Shown: piece after piece, positions 31,167-35,084 of the stretch
Layout of the letters: each line of letters opens with the position of its first letter
Numbering within the stretch: the first letter of the stretch is position 1
Source of the DNA: Tubiluchus corallicola
Taxonomy: Eukaryota; Priapulida; Priapulimorpha; Priapulimorphida; Tubiluchidae
Direction of reading: 5' to 3'
Length of the DNA stretch: 35,084 nt
Assembly (NCBI GenBank): GCA_030141605.1
Contig: JAQGDQ010001548.1
Location: forward strand, 1 to 35,084
Position numbers and translations under genes: made by a program
The notes under the pieces: model-generated
The model's database searches: none
What the model was told of the DNA's origin: nothing
The model's input: the letters and a program-made list of their open reading frames with translations, nothing else

Positions 31167-31663
31167 CAGTCTAGCCTCGTTATCTCGCCACTGTCCGTCT
31201 AGGGCCAATTTTTGGCGAGAGGCGAGTATGGCGAGATAACGGGAATATAACGAAGTTAGTCTATATGTGTATACATAATAGTTGATTAACATAGTGTTCC
31301 TCTATGTACATATAAAATATATTTCGCATTATGATACCAATCAACATTAAATCAGAAATGAAAAAATGTCATAAAAATGTCATTAATTATGTCTGTCTAT
31401 CGAGTACAGCAGCATTGTCTACATACCGCGGTTATATTGATCGACACTTGGTATATGTATTGATCGATTCACCTCTGAGTTTGTCTGTTTGGCGACATAA
31501 CGAATATAGTTTACATAAGCACTCATCCTAGCATGACGTGGCGAGAAGCGAGGGTGGCGACTTAACGAGGTAAATATCAAAGCAGGAAATCCGTCCTGGT
31601 ACTTTCTATGGCGAGAGACGAGTTTGGCGGCATAACGAGGGGCGAGATAACGAGGCTAGACTG
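31167..31663. mobile_element. pogo-type MITE with nested sub-repeats
   Basis: The ends CAGTCTAGCCTCGTTATCTC and its complement are flanked by TA (31165-31166, 31664-31665). Motifs of the GCGAGATAACG type recur inside near both ends (31215, 31546, 31617, 31640). The open frame at 31331-31531 is internal. Confidence 0.85.
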
Positions 31664-32352
31664 TATATCATGAACCATCACTAAAAGAAAACTGCACCCT
31701 ATCTTAAATTGTAGGTAAAAACAATTTATTCTGTGAAAGCTTGAAAGGAAACAAACGTAATTTCTCGTTCGGCTAGGTTTTTGCTGTTACATACATTTTG
31801 CCATTAGGTAGTTAGATCTGCGCTAGCGCCTGCATGTCGGAAAAGCATTGCAGAAAAATGGGTGCTGTACCTCTCAGGTCAGTGGTTTTCAGTTGTGACA
31901 TAGTGCACACACTCGAGAGCTAATGAGTCATGAGTGAGTCAGCGGTAAACTTGAAATTGTTTGTGCTGTTGAAAATTGTGTTCGGGTATGATGTCATTAC
32001 TAGTTGGGCTACCTCCCTATTAATTAAGGCTTTTAACCTGCTATTTAATGACCCGAAATGCTTTGGCATTATTGTATGTGTTAAAATGTATACATTTTAC
32101 CGTACTTCAAATTGGGATAAGATATGAAAAAATCATCCTGTTTTCCTTTAATTATACATCTACAGTTAGACTGAAGTTTTTTCAGTTGAATAACGTACAG
32201 CGTAAATAAGCATGCGGGCGTACGTGAGCCTACTTGTGTTTCATGCGTATCTTATATGAGTTTTACATGAAAACAGTTTATGGTGAAACCGCGTCCCTGT
32301 GCTAAGGCCTATTGTTTGCTTATTTGTTGTTTCTTGTGCGAAATTATATAAT

Positions 32353-33198
32353 ACGTAATTAACAATGATCATGGCTAAGCAACTTCAGAACAGGCTTGAC
32401 CTATTCAAACTCATTAGCTTCACGCTGCTAGGAAATCGGGATAATCATTTGGATAGATTCGCGCTAGGAAAGTGCCGCTAAGCTGCCAAAACGCGTTAAA
32501 TGGCCATGGATGCTCAAGCAAATTAACGGTGGAAGAATACACAAGTGAAAATTTTTTGACTATTAGGCAAGAACTTGAAATACTTAATTGTAGTGCTGAA
32601 AACGAGCAGAGGAGTTGATTACTAACAAGAACATATTCTGCGTTATTGTCTACTGCGTACCTCTCTCTCATGCCCACACTGTATTTCGACACTAGGCGGA
32701 GGAGCTGCACAAGCAGCCAACGGCTAGAGGGCAGAGAAGGTCAAGTGACCCAACGGCCATATGTAGCGGAGTAAACCTTCGAAATCAGGAGTGGAGCCCC
32801 GAAGGCGGACCAGTGCAGCATGCTCACTGACTCCGGCAGCTCCTGCAGCCAACCTGGTGCCAAACGTATCGGAGGAAGAGAGGGGGTTCCTGTTGTCTGG
32901 GCAACTCAGGATCTCCATACACCTTGCCCAGGCGTGCGCCCTGGAGACTTTCAAGGATCACACTGCTCAGCCACAGTCTACGCTGCAGCTCCATCAATAT
33001 GATCAATAGCTGACTCTCTTGACACACACTCCATTGTCTTCCGAGACAGAAGGAGGCCAACAACAACAACAACCTCTCTTATTCCCAGTACAGAATGCAA
33101 TAGGTCAGCAGTATCATCAACCACTGCAAGAGTTACATAGCGGTGAATGAATGACACTTTTGTCACCAATTAATTGTTTAGTGGCCTGTTTCACCGCG
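32353..33198 (+). repeat. Dispersed repeat split by a SINE
   Basis: The outer parts 32353-32668 and about 33074-33198 align in order with 19382-19955. The middle is an inserted SINE. Several short open frames here follow from the SINE. Confidence 0.6.
32670..33073 (+). mobile_element. 5S-family SINE body with (AAC)n tail
   Basis: Body blocks ATGCCCACACTGTAT, CGACACTAGGCGGAGGAGCT and CCATTGTCTTCCGAGACAG are shared with the 5S-headed copy at 11145-11340, and the tail is CAACAACAACAACAAC. The 5S head is missing (5' truncation). Short CTCTCT direct repeats flank it, and the site is uninterrupted in the copy at 19382-19955. Confidence 0.7.
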
Positions 33199-33280
33199 GG
33201 CAGTTTTCGTATGAAGTCCATATTATGCTAAAAGTTGTTTTAAAGGGCTTTGATTTAAAAAAAGATCTTTTTTATTTCAG

Positions 33281-33835
33281 CAGGATGCCAGGTACGGGAA
33301 GTAAGAGCCATTCTCGTCAACATTCCAGGAGTGCCAGTCCATTCCGTTCGAAACGCGACAAGCCTCACAAGAAAGAACGCCGAGAGAAAGAGAAGTACAA
33401 AAAGGCGAAGAGAAAGAAGCATAAGACGTCCAAACCCAGCAAGCCTCTTGTCGAGTACGACGACGTGAGTTCCAATTCTTCGTTCTACTCACACGAGAGT
33501 AAGTCGCCGTCGCCGACCGTCAGTCGAGTATCTTCAAAGAAACGTTCGCGCGCCGTGTCGCCCGCTACGGAAATACTGGCCTATAAGCAGAAGCAGCTGG
33601 AACGGGAACACAGTTCAAGGACGAGCTCTCCAGTTCGTAATGCGAAGCCGACCTCCATGAAACCCATGTATGACACTGCGCCAGTATCGTCAGCACAGAA
33701 GAAGGGGATAGAGCCGCCTAAAGCTTATCGAACAAATTCTCCTACCAGATACGTTCCTCCTCCAATGAAACGTAGATATTCTCCACCAGATGACGCATCT
33801 AGGTCCAAGTCTCGTAGAGATGGAAGCCCAGAAAG
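33281..33835 (+). CDS. N-terminal coding exon of a CDK12/CDK13-like RS-domain kinase (partial)
   Basis: The exon follows TTTTATTTCAG at 33280; the ATG at 33285 opens 183 codons plus two bases up to an AAAG|GTATGC donor at 33835. The peptide is rich in Arg, Ser and Lys, with an SR stretch (SRQHSRSASPFRSKR, residues 6-20), a basic KEKYKKAKRKKHK segment and KPLVEYDDVSS at about residue 52. That last motif follows a basic stretch in human CDK12 and CDK13, the cyclin K-dependent kinases that phosphorylate the RNA polymerase II tail. SP and RS dipeptides continue to the end. The kinase domain would be in later exons outside the window. The AG is doubled (CAGCAG), giving a 3-nt choice inside the 5' UTR only. 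It could be another SR-rich nuclear protein if the motif match is chance. Confidence 0.7.
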
Positions 33836-35084
33836 GTATGCTCAAGTTGTTTTTAGGTTTACATCCGTATTACACGTATTTTTCAACAAGCTGAATGTTA
33901 TAACTAGCAGTTAATTGATTTATGATGGCCCTTTTGAAAGAATGGGTTATTCAGAGCCGGTTTTAAGCCCGTTAGACAGGTTTGTTCAAATTGAGCCCCG
34001 CACTCGAGCTGAGGATCTTCTTCTTCTTCTCAGCTTTTCCCCTATGCGGGGTCGCCGTTGTGAATGAGTCTTCTTCACGCATTCCTGTTGTTGACCATCT
34101 CTTCATTTATGTCTTCCCTTCCCACAAGATCTTCACCGACTCTTCTTTTCGGGTGTCCATACCATCGCAATCTTGCGAGGCTCTTCCACTACTTTTACTG
34201 TTCCTTAGATATTATTATTTCTAATTTTATCTCTTCTTGTTATTCCCACCATCCATCTCAACATCCTCATCTCCACCACACCCATTTTCTTCTCTTCGGT
34301 CTTCTTTAGAGAAGCTGCTTCCAGCCCATAGATTAGAGCGGGTCTGACCACTATCTTTGTGGACTTTACCTGACTCATTGACTCACTGACTCATTCATAG
34401 AAGGTTTTGGAGCAGTTTTTACAGGCGGATGCCCTTCCTGACCCTAACCCTCCCTATTTATCCGGGCTTGGGGTCGGCACTGAGCTGGGCTGGCTTCCCC
34501 CCCCTCACCCAGTGGCTAGATTGCACTCAAGCTGAGGATGCTATGATAAGTGTGATCATTTATCTGTTTTGTAATTTCTGTTTACCTGTTTTACGAAAGG
34601 TAATTGGCGAACCCTGTTATTAGTTAGATTGTCATTGGGTTTTAATTTTGCCAATTTGTGGATGACATTCAAACCCTCAGTGCAGATTAAAATGACCTAC
34701 GGTCAACAATTTCTCAAGAGAGACTGGATAATTTGGTGATGCTATCTGTAGAAAACGGCATTGCAAAAAACCATAGACTGTGAAATGATTTTGAAAGATT
34801 TCTCGCATAAAAAAGCCAGAAAAGTCTGTTTCTGTTTTTAGAAGAAAGGCACATACACAAACAATTTGTCAATAATTATATTTATGTGTAATTAAATATT
34901 AAAACGTTCATATTGGCTTTCAATTTTTAGACTACAATTGAGGCTATTCATGGAGCTGGCTTACTACGTGAAGCATAACATATCAGTCTGCAGCTTTTGT
35001 CGGATAAATGGCCCTATTAACCATTTTTTAATTGGGCCCCCACACTTATTACACTGGCCTTGGGTTATTTAAATCATTCATGCG
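33836..35084. other. Following intron of the CDK12/13-like gene
   Basis: It holds a truncated LINE (34017-34522). I see no further exon with conserved content. Confidence 0.6.
34017..34522 (-). mobile_element. 5'-truncated, rearranged non-LTR retrotransposon (LINE) with 17-bp target duplication
   Basis: The minus strand encodes VVRPALIYGLEAASLKKTEE, then EMRMLRWMVGITRRDKIRN, and in another frame LRWYGH, the order of the C-terminal part of many LINE ORF2 proteins (RTE-like). Stops and a frameshift break it. The 3' end is GAAAAGCTGAGAAGAAGAAG. Direct repeats GCACTCGAGCTGAGGAT (34000-34016) and GCACTCAAGCTGAGGAT (34523-34539) flank it. At the 5' side is GGAAGGGCATCCG, a sequence I associate with LINE 3' UTRs, so the copy looks rearranged. 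Confidence 0.75.

Larger units (their letters stand above)
28450..33280. other. Probable intron 1 of the CDK12/13-like gene
   Basis: Non-coding. It contains an inverted dispersed repeat (30690-30830), a pogo-type MITE (31167-31663) and a dispersed repeat split by a 5S-family SINE (32353-33198). The part 28450-30690 holds only a 22-bp direct duplication (AACTTCAACAGATCTTTGTC) at 29298-29340. Confidence 0.5.

Noticed and set aside
33278-33283. Tandem CAGCAG acceptor altering the protein
   Set aside because: Both choices lie upstream of the start codon, so the protein is unchanged.

Overview
The window is animal nuclear DNA, AT-rich, with split genes, GT-AG introns and many dispersed repeats. 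The readable proteins resemble both vertebrate and insect orthologues without being close to either, so I infer an invertebrate bilaterian. I cannot name the species.

Two genes are supported, arranged head to head. On the minus strand, 15 coding exons between 26377 (start codon) and 890 encode the N-terminal 497 residues of NCKAP1 (Nap1/HEM/Kette), a scaffold subunit of the WAVE regulatory complex. All 15 exons join in consistent phase, and the gene continues past position 1. On the plus strand, 33281-33835 is a 5' coding exon of an Arg/Ser-rich protein carrying a KPLVEYDDVSS motif like that of the CDK12/CDK13 N-terminus. The rest of that gene lies past the right edge. A probable noncoding first exon ends at 28449.

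The NCKAP1 introns are packed with tandem arrays: about 51 bp x 29 (intron 14), 72 bp x 9 (intron 13), 31 bp x 36 (intron 10), 66 bp x 15 (intron 9), 61 bp x 3 and 43 bp x 24 (intron 7), 38 bp x 34 (intron 6), plus small ones in introns 4 and 1. Together they make up about a quarter of the gene span. They account for nearly all the long open frames in the left half, and I do not regard them as coding.

The most notable structure is the 66-bp array in intron 9. Its unit is the last 28 nt of exon 9, the 5' splice site and the first 38 nt of the intron. The real donor is therefore followed by 14 downstream copies, ten of them intact.

Other repeats include TA-flanked MITEs (three of a CCGTATATACTCGC family and three of pogo/Tigger type), a TTAA-flanked piggyBac-like MITE, hAT-like MITEs (one with a perfect 8-bp target duplication), a 5S-rRNA-derived SINE in two copies, tRNA-like SINE heads, a 5'-truncated LINE with a 17-bp target duplication, and an unclassified TIR family in three copies.
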